A stretch of DNA of 64,000 bases from Tomocerus qinae (GCA_020055645.1 CM034550.1:7187501-7251500), one strand, 5' to 3'; counted from the stretch's first letter, positions 13,301 to 28,300 are shown. Notes: a model not told the origin generated them from the sequence alone. Made by a program: numbers and translations.

Positions 13301-16300
13301 CTGAAAAAGTTATACTCCTGTGAAACTTGGATTGCTGATGGGACCTTCAAAACAACTCAGTAAACTGTAAAGTATACCAAACGCCTAAAAAAATAGTTCG
13401 CAATAAATCAAAAACGTCATTTTCGGAGTGGATTTATACGATAGCGGACAAATTATGAAAAATTGTTACAATATTTTTGAGATGAAATGATCTGATTTTT
13501 TACATTTACACTTTACAAGTGATCTAGTATTACTTTTTACATGATTTTTTACTTGTACATTCATTGACTGATTATTTACCGTGACTAATTCTTTTAAAAT
13601 ATTGCATTGAATAATAATTGCTGTTGACAAAACAGGACAACATGGCCTTGGTTATGTTGACAATAAAGAAACTTGGTGTTGACAAAAAATTTTTCGTGTG
13701 TTGACAAAAAAGGGTTGACAATTCGGGGGTGAATCATACTAACATATTGACCTTGTACCTCACCAGATGCAATGTCGAAGAAGGTTATCCAAATACTATT
13801 AATACATTTCCCAAACCAAAACCTTTGGTATTTAAAGAGAGATCATGTCTTTCATGTCAAAATTTTAGACTGCGAAATGAAAATAAAGATGAGAACACGG
13901 AGAGATTCCGAATAATGCAGACATCTGTTACTCGTGCTGTTATCTCATATTCCTCTGTTCACTGTATATTTATTATTACAAGTAAATGGGTAGTACACCC
14001 TATACCTACGAGCATATTGCCCCAGTATTAAAAATATTATAGACACACAAAATTCAAGAGGAATGATTGACTGATTCAGATCAGAATAGCATTACATTTC
14101 TGACGCTAATTGTTTGTGGCATGACTATATATCACAGTAACACTCAAAGCAAGATGATTATGAAGATACAGGTTTCAACAGAGTCTAAGTTCCTAGTTTT
14201 TTGAAACACGGGAAAGTCTTTCTTGAAATCTGAATAACTCGTAAATGCTAATTGTGTACAGTAAACAAAATCAGGCATCTTTAGAATGAAAACGGTGTAG
14301 CCGATGCAGTGTGTATGTATTCGGTTAGTGCTTATGCAATAAGAAATAGAACAATTTGATTTTCGTTCGATCGATGGCTTGTCCTCTGTTGAAGGCTAAC
14401 CAAGTTCATATAAACACTGAAATTCAATAATAAATGATAAAAATGCTGCTCACATTGATTGGATGAGCGATGTGCTCTGCCTTAAATGAAACCATTAAAA
14501 TTAATAGACAAAACATAGCATACAGCAAATGACATAACACACGACAAATGAATAATAGCACAAACATCAAAGTCTCAACGGGAGTAGAGAGAATTGTGGT
14601 CTCAGTTCCGTCATTTTTATAAGTTTTAGGATATTTTTATAGGAATTTTGCTTAAACCAAATCCTGACCAAAGAAATTAGTTCAGTAGGTTTTGATAATT
14701 CAATTTTTGTGAACTGCAGGAAAATGGAAATTGATATGCAGAAAAGTGAAGCAACCCTAGGACATTACTGCAGGTCCCAAATGTAGAAGCTAATGATCTG
14801 AAAATTGCAAGATGTTGATGACTAACGAATAGTAAGAGGGTTACAACCTGCATCCATATTACATTTAATTTATTCAATAGCTGAGATATATTTTAGTTAG
14901 CCTATAATTCAATGTAATTCTCATAATTTTAATTACCCTTATGTTATGCATTTCAGCTGCTAACTATCTTTGATTTAGTACAGTTTTATTACTCAATAAT
15001 CAGAATTCAAAACAATCACTGACAATGCAGATTAGTATACCTACTAGAATAGATCTATCGGTAGAATGTTTTATTTCATTTAGTATTTAGACATAAAAAT
15101 GTGTCCATAAATAAAGGACACTAAACTTAAAAAATGAATATGTTGCAAAGTTTAATATTTAACTCTAATTAAAAAAGTAGTTAAACATTAATCATTAGTT
15201 AAACAGAGACTAATTAAATAAACTTTACATTCGAAAATCAAAATCCTTTCTTCCCTATTTCAGTTTCCTATTCCTACACAGTTTCCCACTGACGATGGAT
15301 TGATAAAGGATAACATCATTATTACTAACTATCAACATCAAGTTTAATTGGATCTAATTTGCCTACAATGCTACATTTTATATCAGTCAATCAGCAAATA
15401 ATGAATTTTTTCTCAAGCAAAACTTCATGCGCATTGCTCTCGCCTTTCCCTCGTCAATGTCAATCGTAGATAAATTTATGCTAAATACAAATACTTCACA
15501 TAAGTACGTAAGCATCAATGGTGAAATGCTCTAAGAGTATGCTTGACAATATTTTCAAGAAAAATTAAATCAATACTCCATACATAATAGCACAACACAC
15601 AAAAACCGTCAATTGTTCCTTCCTGTCGCTCGAAAGCTGAATGGCTATACAATACACATAATGCCACTTAAATTGTAACACGTGTGGTTTGCCATTTCAT
15701 ATGCTAATGCGAATATGTGAACTCCATTGGCAGTAGTAAGTATTTAACATAGCTAAACTACGGCGCACAATAGCTCCAGCTCAATGTATACATTCCATGA
15801 ATAATAAACCCATTATTGATAGTTGACAAGATATCAAAGGAGTATTGAATTTCAAGCATTTACTTATTCGTAGCGCATTATTGAGTTGGAAGGCAATGAT
15901 TGTGTTATCAATGACAATGATATACAGTACTAGAAAATGAATACTCTTGTAACCTGATCTGCTGTAAATCACATTATTCATAATACTGTGCCCATTATCA
16001 CAATGCCCTTGGAAAAGTGCCTAGGAGAATCGCTCGCTTCTTTGGATAGTAAAATGTACAACTACTTGCAAGTTTTAACCAACTAGGATTCACACTACTA
16101 TATATTATAAACTTCTGCTCGATTTTTTCAGCGACTACTCTCACAATAGTTTTAAATCAATATCAAAATCGTATTTACAAGTCTAGCCACTAAATTACAA
16201 CAAAAAAGTGTCAGACGTATTTGCATTGGTTCACGAACTAGTAATAATAATGGATTACTTTGCTTCAGTTTTATAAAAATAACACCAAGGCAAAAGACGT

Positions 16301-19300
16301 CACCTAGTTTTGTACAAGCATTTTTATTTGACCACTAAAGTCACTTTATATATATAACTGTCCACAATATGGCAAAACTAGGATTTGTTAGAAAGGAATA
16401 TAAATGAGAGTCGAAACGTGTAGTTAGGTAAAAGAACATCCCAAAGAAAGTTTGGGGAAAGCAATCTTTCATGATTCACGAAGCCTTGCATAGTAAACAA
16501 CTTAATATTTAACAATACAAAGTAGTAGCAAGGGCTAAGCTAAAATGACGTAACCAAAGTAAAGATCAATTGACTTGGCATAAAAAAATTACGTTTACTT
16601 CTCTTGCCTGCCACTCTTGTTTTGCGTAGTAGCTCTTTAACGAAACAACGGGCGACGACACAAACGTTAAAACTTATTAGGTGAACAGGCCGTAAACAAA
16701 AGTTAAAAATAGTTTAACAGATTAGGATTTACGTCCTGTGTTGCTTAAGTCGACAAGGACAGATTTTGGGCTAAAAGCATTTTCTAACTGTACTATAACA
16801 TCAGTGGCACACATTATTTGTCAACATTTAAAAGCCGTGGCTATCACAACTCATTTTCTTAAACGTTTCAGACAGTAACAGGCAAAGGACTAACCTACAA
16901 ACGACAATTGCAGTAAATACTGCTTATAAATATTCTAAAAGATAAGGAGAAATTGATTTTTTTCAAATACTTATAATTCCTTATTGTGCATCCGGGTAAA
17001 ATCATCTCCTTACTAGGAGATTCTAGTGTTTACACTAATAAAATGAGACTTTGAGGCTTTATAACTCTCTTTTAGTAATAGCTTGTCGTATTATTTATAG
17101 TATAAATTTTCATAACTTCCAGTAACACATCTGCCCGCAGCCATTACCAACTCAATTTCCATAAAACTACTACCACGTAAAAAACATTGTGAATAATATG
17201 ATGGAAAGCTTTGTCTAAGGTTTAAGTTGCAACTCTTGCACTGGAATAATCGGATAGAGCATCATTGTCCCTTGTCCGTTCTAGTTCTAACCGCTTTTCT
17301 TTTTCATACAAGTAAATTACATTATACTTTCTTATCTCCAAAAGTCCGGAAAATGATATACTTACATATCATCAATTTTTACGGTGCGCTGGATTCTACG
17401 TAACACTTTGACAACTTTTCCATCGCCGAAAGTAGAGTCACTCATATACTAAACTGTTTTAGGTCGTCTAAGTATACACTTTCTTTACGCAATATCTTTA
17501 ATAATTCTATAATAATGGAAAATGGAATGGATACATGTTCTAAGGAGACTAAGGACGTCAGTCGCTATATATAAAACATCATGACGACGTAGGTAGTACT
17601 GTAGGTAGATACTGTAGTAAATAGTTTACCTATACCAAAACTCTGACCTTAACCTAATTGCACTAAAACCATAAACCTTCCCATTTAATAATTATTTCAA
17701 TTCATGATCTCCTACTTAAATTCTTTTTAACAATGTACATACCCAATCTGTACAAATTTTATCCAACAGAATCTATAGTATCTTATCAATTACTTATTCT
17801 ATTGCATTCCCACTGTATTGCCAATTTCAAAATTAATGTTAAACAGTTTTTTTCTTACCTTGTTGAACACAGCCATATTAATAAAATGAAAGAGCTGAGA
17901 AAACATCTGAATGGTCAAGGCGGCATTGACACGGCATCTCCTTAAAAGCGTCATTCCTGAACCCAAAACTCCCAACATCTAAATGAAGTAAAAAAGAACA
18001 ATGAAAATCATTATGGACCCACATACTGAACATTGTTCATGCATACATTATTTAGCGAACTCTTTTTCCTGCCCATCCAATTCGTTTCTGTTTAAATAAT
18101 CAATTGATGCGTGGACAAAGCAAAGACATGCGAAAGCAGACTTAGACTAGTCGTGCAGGCATCTATCTAAATATACGTGTATTTAAAACAACACTATACA
18201 ATATTATATGTATCGGCACTACTATATAATACTATATTATATAATGTAGACATATGGACTACATGCTGAATGACAAGACACTTAAATTATGTACTACGTA
18301 ACTATTATGTGGGTAGGTATTGCATAGTCCAAATGAAAAACTAATGCTTTTATTGTCATTCTTTCATTACTCATTAGTGAGTCCATTACCATTTCATTAC
18401 CACAGGCACGCATAGCTATGCCTTTTACGAAGAATCAAACAATGCCTCAAAGTTTTTCCTGGACTAGCTAGGCAGCTAATTGCTATACAAGGGTGGCGTC
18501 ATTTTAGCATTCCCAATTCGGTAGATTTTTAGCATATATCGGTACAATTTTAATGAAATACTATGCGATGTATACTTGGAAATTATTTCAGCCTTTTTTC
18601 ATTAATGAAACAGCAAATACAAAGGATAATCTTTCCGTGTGTTTTCATACATTTGTATGAAATAATCTTTTATCCTGTATAAGTAGCTATTATATGTGTT
18701 AATTATGCCTTGCAGACATTGGAATGGATTGATAAAGATTTTAGCAACTTAGCAAAGGAACTCAAAACCTAAATACATTTTTGAGATTGAAAGCGTTGGT
18801 GAAAGTTGTACATGGTGTTTGATGAAAAAATGTTGCCCACGTTGTTGGCTGACATAACATGCATATTTAATTTCTTTTCCAAACCTTTTCTCTGCCATCA
18901 GTCAAAGCGTGGGGAAAGTTTATCCTATGTCAAGTAAAAATTGTAGCAAAAAATAATAGCCAGAACCCAACGAATAGCAATTAAGGCGCACAAATACAGT
19001 TAACAATTGGTTCACTATTTACTAAAGTTGAAAGAGAGTTATTTAGCCTATCAATTCAAAAAGGAACAAAACTGCTGTATGATGTTTAATAGCTTTCTTT
19101 CATCTAGTTTATTGCTGCAAAATAAAGTAAAAGCATAACAAACGATGTGTCCGAAACAATTTTTCTTTGATCTATGGAAATTATTGTAAATGGCCATGAA
19201 AGAGAGATGCCACGCGATGTCAGACAATGACCTTCTTCTCTTTTCATAGCAAAATAAAACTAGACATTCCAGAGAATATTAATTAAATTCCAACAACGGA

Positions 19301-22300
19301 GCTTTCTCTGGAACAACTTCCTATGAAATAAGTAAACTAATTTATGAGCAATATTGAGTGCATCTTTAAATTAATAAAATTGGCAATTGAAAACCCATAG
19401 ATTCCACTAGGCGGAGAAAGATTAAGATGTTATAAATTCTGTAGTTTTTGCCACAAGATTAAAGTGCATAGTTTACATATTACTACTATACATGCCTAGC
19501 AATGTAGCAATAATGTTTTCCAATAATAATCAATATGATTTTTTAATTTTAAAGCACGTCCGTGTAAAATAATAAAATGAAGGCCATAATATTAAGAGAA
19601 GTGATGTGGAATTGCTTTCGTCGTAATGAAATATGCAATGCAATGCTATCAACGCAATTTGGTTAATGGAAAAAAGGTTTTATACAGAGATGCTATACTT
19701 ATTTACAAGACGTTGCTGTATAAAATAACTATCATTTTAAATTGATATACCCTGACTAACTATATCAAAATCAAGTTATTTAGTTGATGTCTGTTGAACG
19801 AAAAATGATTGCCAGTTCACTGCTCCTTCTGTCCTTGTTTATTACTGCAGCATATTTTCAACTAGTAGCTACCTAATATTCAATATTGGCATATAGCAGT
19901 TTCTCCAAAAAGAATATTTACTGACATAGGTGAAAACTGGCTTTCTCTCTCATTTCATAGGTACGTCGTTTTTGTTGATGTGAAGATGTCAGATAGAATC
20001 AAGTGTACATGGCATATTATTTTAAACTTCAAAATTGAAGAATCTCTCGAGGAATTGAACACTATTTCCGTATAATACTCGCTACATAAATTGTATTCCG
20101 AAGTATAACCTAACAAGGAGATATTGCATTTTATAATTCAATGCCAAAGCAAGGAAAAGCAATTTACTTTGAACAAGCACCACGGAACCATATCATATGA
20201 CTGCCTATACTAATCAAAGTAAATCGGAATCAGACAGCTATTTTACTTATGTGTGCTATGTACTTCAAGGCATGCAAGTAAAATGCAAATCGTTGTTCCG
20301 TTAACATTTAGCATTGTCATATAACGAGAATGGCATTTGCAATGCATAAACTGTCAAACACTTACCGGTGTAGTTGCATTGTCATCATCATCATCTCGCT
20401 CAAGCAGAAAATGTCCAATTAAATTAGACAATTCAGCTTGAATACACGTAACCAGATGTCGGAATGCAAGTTGAACCACTTCCGCTAGGACATCTTGAGC
20501 CTCCAATGAGAAAGCTCCAATTTGTCTATCTGACTTCAAGAAGTGCAGCAATTCAGATGAGTTTGCCATCCAAAATGCTAAACTATTTGCGTCCGAATTC
20601 CGTTCTTGAATTGTTTGCATGAGAATATGAGAGACACGAAGGAGAAAAGTGGAGAGCAAATGCGCCCTTTCATGAGGATTTGCTTCAGGTCGAAAATGGG
20701 TTGTTGCTCTGTACCGTGCTGCTAAATAAAGGGCGTATGTTGGGGCCAACTTAAATTGCAAAGTTGTTGGCGACACATTGATTGTCGTAGAGGTAAGAAA
20801 GCCTTCTTCACCGGCTTCTGGAAGTTCTAATGTGGCTGGTAGGATTGAATCTGGTCGGACAGTTCTGTATTGGGACCAAACAAAACATGATTTATAATTT
20901 AAAATTCACAAACACATTTCTCAGCTTGACTTCAGTTTTTAATACGCATTAATCTCTTTTATAATCGAATAGGCTAGCATTTAAAGGACGTTCCTTTTGC
21001 CTTCTGCGTTTTACTTTATGCAAACAATGCAATGAGCTCCCATTGCTTTATTTGTTTAACTGCTGACATTTCATGTCTTCGTTAGGTTCGCTTTGTAGGA
21101 ACAAAGTGTTATATAACCACAACTACTTAAATATATCATGTATTTGAACTATCTTCCTAACTTACGTAAATATTGCTTTCTAATAATAGCGTTAGCTTAG
21201 TTCGTCCGTGTTTTTCTCACTATTTATTCACCATTCCGTATTATGTACTTCAATAAATCTATTTTCCGTTTCAGACTCCGCTTATGTCCTTTTGGTGCAT
21301 CAAGATAAGCATAAGAGGTAGTATTAAATTGACATGCTTTAATGCACACATGACACAGACAACCGAATTGAGTGCATATGTCAAAGGTTTTAAAGGAATT
21401 CTATTTCTACGGTTTGTTAGATTGTACCGCACTTTACATTCAACATTACACTTAGTTCAGTTCAGCAGGATATGAACTTCATACTCATACCCTTTTTCTA
21501 GTACAATATGTCGCCGGAACATATAATAATTGATTGAATAAAGGTAATTGCAGTTGCGCCCTCAAAATGCAATTAAAACGAAGCCATTATAATTGATAAT
21601 ACTTCAATACTCCGCTAAAAATGAATGGGAATAATGGCAAGGTGGGTAGAACGGCAAGCAAATAAACAATAATCTATCAATTTCAAGCGGTGATACTATA
21701 AAACTAAACATTCTGCCAATTCCTCCGACACACGCTTTTCAGGTATCCTATCTAGTACAGGGTCATCACTTATATAATTCCCCCCCACCACAGCCCAGCA
21801 CAGACTGGTTATCAAAATGGTCTATATACGATCTTGTAGAGAATCTTTTTGCGAATCTAACCAATTCTAACACAATGCAAATCGGTTAGGAAAACCGGGT
21901 TAAACAATTTTTGAAAATAAAAAGTTGAAAATTTTCAGAAATTCTGCCCGCTTTCCAACTTTCCGAATTTCTCCAGGTCCCCCAGAATTTTATTTTGGAA
22001 TTCTGATTCCAGAATCATTATAAGAATCGCATTTGTGATTTTTCCACAAATTTTCATCAAAATCGGAGGTGGACGATTTTTTAACTTTTTTCGGAACCAC
22101 TCTAATTTTGACAAATTCTCGAAAAAGTTAAAAAATCGACCACCTCCGATTTTGATGAAAATGGGTGGAAAAATCACAAATGCGATTCTTATAATGATTC
22201 TGGAATCAGAATTCCAAAATAAAATTCCGGGCGACCTGGAGAAATTCAGAAAGTTGGAAAGCGGGCAGAATTTCTGAAAATTTTCAACTTTTTATTTTCA

Positions 22301-25300
22301 AAAATTGTTTTACCCGGTTTTTCCTAACCGATTTGCATTGTGTTAGAATTGGTTAGATTCGCAAAAAGATTCTCTACAAGATCGTATATAGACCATTCTG
22401 ATAACCAGTCTGTGTTGGGCTGTGGTGGGGGGGAATTATATAAGTGATGACTCTGTACAAAATATAAACTATATAAAACAGCAGTTTAAATCAAATCTAT
22501 ATATTATCTACTTCGAATTTATAATAAAGGTCCCATAATATTAGTATTTATTGGTTTCATTATTTACTAGCAAAAATAACCTTACCTTGGCACATCATCA
22601 TGTGAAGGGGACATTGGTGGGGACTGTGTAACGCTTCCTCCTGGAACATTTGATACCCCACCACCAGGTCCCATCCCAGCTAAAGGCGAGGATTCGATAA
22701 CCTCCCTAAAATGTGCAAGCAATAAAAACAAAACAACTAATTTACAGGGTTAACTACCATTGCCAATAATAGAACAAAAAACCTTACTTTATAAGCGGTG
22801 CACGCTTACGAAATCCTTTCTTTTTAAACATGGAAATTAATTTTAACAACAGAGAAACTAAAACAGCATCAGAACTACAGGTAAAAAGTAATCTGACTAA
22901 TTAGCACTTATTATTGTATTATTGTAGTTGAGCTCAAAAACAAAATAAAGGCAGAACGAGTTAGAACTTAGGAATTTAGGATGATAGGATCACTGCAAAC
23001 AATCTAATTATTACAAGTATTTTACTCGTCAAATATTAAAAATATATTTTGCCTAACAATGCATGAATAATTGATATCGATGGAACGGAATCAAATCTCA
23101 GTAATCTGACAATCTGTAGCAATACTTCTTTCCTAGCGCAAGAATCTGTCATTCTTTTACATCGGATTTAGAGCATAGAGAAAATGCAAAAATAAAAGAC
23201 AATGGGTATTCTACATCTATACAGCAAGACCGCAAGTCAGAATCTAATTTAAAAGAAGTACTGTACCTTTCAGAGAACGGTCTGCCAGCATTTGGTCCTC
23301 CCCTCTGAGCAAATCTGAAATAGTGAGTTCTTCCAAATCGAATTATAGTTCCATGTTGCAGTAATGTCGTTTCATAAATCCGCTGTCCATTTACGTAGAT
23401 ATCTGCATCTCTGGATGACGGTGTGACTGTGACAATTCCTTCGGTGCTAGCTACTACACAATGTCGAGGCCGTAATCCAGCTAGAGTTAACCCACCCCAT
23501 TCACTTCCAACTTCAGTGACGTCCGACTCCAATGCAATACGACGACCTGTCTCACTTCCATCTGGAAAATTGAAACACGGGATTAGGATTTACTACAGTC
23601 AGGGTTAATAAAAAGGTGAGAGAAAGGCCAGCAATGCAATGCAATATTTCAGCTTCAGTCCCAGTCCATTAATCGCAATGTTTCTATTAAACGAACCTTA
23701 GCAAAGCATCTTTTACTTTTCCTATTTCTCTCCGAATACAAAAGAACATAGAAAATTGGAAATTATCATTCAAAGACAACTCTACATTTTACATAGCATC
23801 GCCCATTTATTTTTCTAATGATATTTTAAGCCAAAGATTCGGTTTGACTAATCTGTAGCAACTTTTTATTCACCCCACATAAAATGAAATAGCCGTAGTT
23901 TAAAAATACTTTTTTTCCAAGGTCTATGCATCCTACGACAATATTTGAAGAAGCATCATGTTGTAAAAAAACATCCACCTAATGCTAAAAACGTCTGCCA
24001 TGCTAGCATTAAAAGCAGTTGAAACCTAATAGCTAGAGTAAATTCATTAACTTACGCATGTCCACTATTCCAATGTCAATGAAATTCAATTTGACTGACT
24101 TAAAACGTATACTTAAAGCTACTACCTACCTACAGAGCAAGAGAGTAACTAACTGCATTAGCAGATGTAAGATTAAATAAATGCTAGCAGCTGTCCTGTC
24201 TTTTGTTCATGTTTGAAAACCAGCTCTGAATTCTGCCAATTACCCATCTTTACCTTTGCAAGCAAACACTATTCTAAAGAGACTATAGAGAATATGTTTA
24301 CTAGTAGTTGCATTTTGCAATTTATAGTGACGAAGAAACAAACCAAACGAACATTTGCTTAATAACGTCGCAGTGTAGTTGCCTAACCCCTAGTGACATG
24401 ACAGACAGAAATTAAAACAATGCATTGGACACAATTAACATTTCATACGAGGAAAACTACCTGTACCGTCAGGACTTAAGTAGAAATGTACTACTAGTGC
24501 ACTATTAATGCTAATTGCTAGTAAAGAAATTAGAATTTGGATTGCTACCACCTGATCATTGCATAATTTATTACAGAGCAGCTTGTCCCTAAAATACAAC
24601 TTGAATACACACACTACATAATATTAAGTACTACCACTACCACTAGCAAAGGCTAAATCAACAACGCAAGGGAGAGAGCATTCTTTTAGAAAATCAGCTT
24701 CCATGTGCATAGTAAATAATTAACGATACTCTACTTCGCAGTTATCAAATAGTACTACTTACAACAATGCTACAAGACGAGACCAACATACAATAGTTTA
24801 TACTATCAGCATGCTAGAAAGTTCTAGTTTTAATCTTTTTAGTCAAGTAACTTATTTGAAGCCACTCTTCTTCAATTTCCCCAATTCCTAAAGGACATTC
24901 ATTCTAGAATTCTGTGGTGTTCACTAGTTCACTTAAACTTTATCCGTTCTATACTTCTTTTACACGAATCCCAAAATGCAAAGTATTTTCTCCAGTCAAA
25001 GCTTTCTGGCTCAGAATCTACTTCATTAGTAAAGTTATAATACCTCTCTTCATGGAAAACATCTGTATACCTTCATAAAAATTCATGCTTTCATTAACTT
25101 TAATGCTGTATTAAAATTCAGGGTGCCAGTTTACCTCAATTTATACAATGCCCCCAGTCAATCATTTCAAACACATACAACCAAACAAATTCCTGTATGA
25201 ACGGTCGTAGATGAAAAACTGAATTACAATATAGTACTACCTACACTTACTTGGTTGCTTTCACTCAGCCACTTGTGCACACAGGCAAAGTCTTCTAGAG

Positions 25301-28300
25301 AATTGAATTTTAAAGCATCATTTCGTAACCAACAATCTTCTTAACTTGAATACTAGAACCATAGTACAAAAGATTTCCGGCCAGAATTACTAAATCTCTA
25401 GAATAGAGAATGAGATGTCTGGGGATAATAAACCAAAGGAAGACGTTCGTATTGCCTAAATTCCAACAAACCGTTTTCTTTTCTACTACAGTTGAATGAT
25501 CTAAGCCGTAGCCACCACAATATTACGTGTACTACAGTAATACATTTAACAGCGCTATAAAAGTCTAACTCAATCTTCCTCTTCAAATTCTCAAACGCTT
25601 CTCTTCCTTGACAGACTACCTACTTTAAACGATATATAACGCCGTCCTCCAGAGAACCATTTATTTAATTTTCCCTTTCTATGTATATCAAACTGCTCTT
25701 TTTGCTTTGCTTTATTTTCTCTCTATTATCCATCTCTCTTAGGTAATATTATAAATCCATGCTATAAGTAGTTAAGAAAAGTTGAACTATTTACCGAGTG
25801 AGTTCCAATTTACAATTTATTACTCACGCGATAGACGTTAACTTATCATTAAAACCCATTTCTAAACTTTTCTTACTAGTAAATAAGCGGGTACATCATA
25901 AATCCCAATACTTTATTAAGGAACTGACTGGAATGCTATTCTTATTTGCTTGATTCAAACATTCTTTTGTCTTGATGTCATCAGTGGCTACTAACATAAC
26001 CTATTCATACCTACTCTTTATACCTTTATATTACTTACGTGTACATTTACGATAGGTATAGGTAAAAGATAACGGAATTTCCAGGTAAAAGAAGCACTTA
26101 GTCCAACAACTCCTCTCAGATATCAGTTTTTCTATACATAGTCTTAAGGAGAAACGGTCATTTGCTATACACACAAAACTTATCTCACAGAATGTACAAA
26201 CCTTGTCTGCCACTAACACAGAAACCTCCTTACCTTCATAACACACTGGCATACCTGGCGCAGGTTGTACACAAATTAAGACCATAGAGAATTGTGTAAA
26301 TTGTGTGTGTGTGGAACCAAACGCAAAATAAAAGGAAAATCAATACCTACAGACAGAGACTACAGCTATCCACCATTAGCATTTATCGTTAGCCATAGAA
26401 AATATCACGATGATGTAGCAAAATAGCAATCATATTGAAATCATCAACGCAAACCATAGTTTATTTCTTACAGACAGCAGTCAATACAAAGCAGATAGTA
26501 ATTACCGCTATCTATGCATTTCTCAAAACCCCCTGCTATTGATTATTCTAGAATGTCTGTAAGCCAAAGATAAGTTACATTTCAAAATATACTTATTCCT
26601 TCTCATTGCTTTTCCATAAGTGCACTATTGTTCATTACATGCATGCCCTTAAGTGTATTGCAGTGCACTCCAAACTCCATCAACATTGATGAATGAATGT
26701 AACACAACTCCAAGTATATTTGGTTTATATATTAGGCAACAACTCCGGAGGCTATCAGTTGCTTTTCCAAACATACTTTCTCTAACAAGCAACTTTTCTC
26801 AGGAAATTGCCAAAATTACTACTCTTTTGGGATATATTATATTCAAGTATATTTTGCACTGTACTTACAACTACCTAAGGCGAATGTAAACCAGTACATA
26901 ATGTATTCAGGCTAGATTTGCAACATTACAATTTGTACCACTTAAACAATCATTTTCTTTTATCAACCTACTTATTTAAATATTTAAGCTAAAATCCCTT
27001 TTCATCTAAATGGGTATTTTGTACGTACTTACTAGTTGTGAACATAATATGCAAGAAAGTAAAAAATTATAATGGGTTTTGAGACAGGCCTGACAACTTG
27101 ATTCATTTCACCCCTTGAAATCTTCGTCGTCGAATTTTCTAGACTCCGAAAACAAAAGCCTGAAATTTTCTCATCTCAGTAGGTAACCCATTGAGTCAAC
27201 TATTTTTTCGCGTACCTGGTTGAAACATTATTTTTGACACTGGTCAAATCGAACAAAGGTCTTATGAAAATTAAGAGACCTACTTACATTAAGAATTTAG
27301 TGGTAAGGTATTTAAATTCTCAGTATTTTAGTAATTGAACTACTCAAACTCATTATTACGTTGTACAATTCAAGCTTTAGAATGTGACATTATTATAGTA
27401 GAATCAGCAATATAGGTACTTTCAATCATGCAGAAAAGTCAACATAGTTATCAATAGTAATAATGCCACAAAGCACATACTAGTTAGTAAACATGATTTT
27501 GTAGATTATGAATGGCATATGCAAATACAAATGGATGAACAGATCTATAATCCAGTATGTTTTAACTACATAAAGACATATGATATCGTAGTAACGGTTC
27601 TGATTTACATTATTCATACTTTACAACGAACCCGGTCCTTTAAGATACATAACAATGTGGATATCATATTCAAATGCACTTCACACTCCATGGACAACAT
27701 AATAAAGCTAAATAAATAACTGACAACACAAACACATATGAATACCAGCATATGCCCTTAAATAATATTGAATATCAAATGCTAACAATACTTATATCAA
27801 AGTATATATGTACTAAGCTACTAAATAAACACAATTGAAATGTTAAGTGCTTAAGTGGAGAACAGAACTGAATAACATGCAATCAAGTACTGCTCCTGTT
27901 TTACCTCGTTTGACTCCGCAGCGTAAAGTTCTCAACATGACACATCTAATAGAAGTTAAAACATAAAGTGAAAGCAATTTCCCTCGCTCTTTCTAATTTT
28001 CCGACAGCGTCTCTCTATTTTCTGACCTGTAGCTGTATACATGTAGTTTTGTAAGGTAAATATACGGAAGCACAAAATAATAGTAAATATGCACATACTA
28101 TGTTAGAGAGGTTTATCGTTTGCATTTGCATTGTGTTCATTTCATGAATACAGAATATCATAGAATAGAGACGAACATCAAACAAATTCAGGTCACTGGA
28201 ATGAATTTGAAAGAAAATTGAGATATTATAGAAGGTAACAGTATGAAATGTTTACAAACCTTTATTGGATACTATACGCACATGATTATCATCAACTTTT

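Larger units (their letters stand above)
12327..17858 (-). other. canoe intron 10 (about 5.5 kb), hosts a MULE
   Basis: Bounded by GTAAGA after exon 10 and ttttacag before exon 11. It contains the Mutator-like element at 12811-13734; I see no other feature in the rest. Confidence 0.8.

Noticed and set aside
27071..27192. 8-bp inverted pair AATGGGTT / AACCCATT about 120 bp apart, considered as a MITE
   Set aside because: The match does not extend beyond 8 bp, no target duplication is visible, and the pair is expected by chance.
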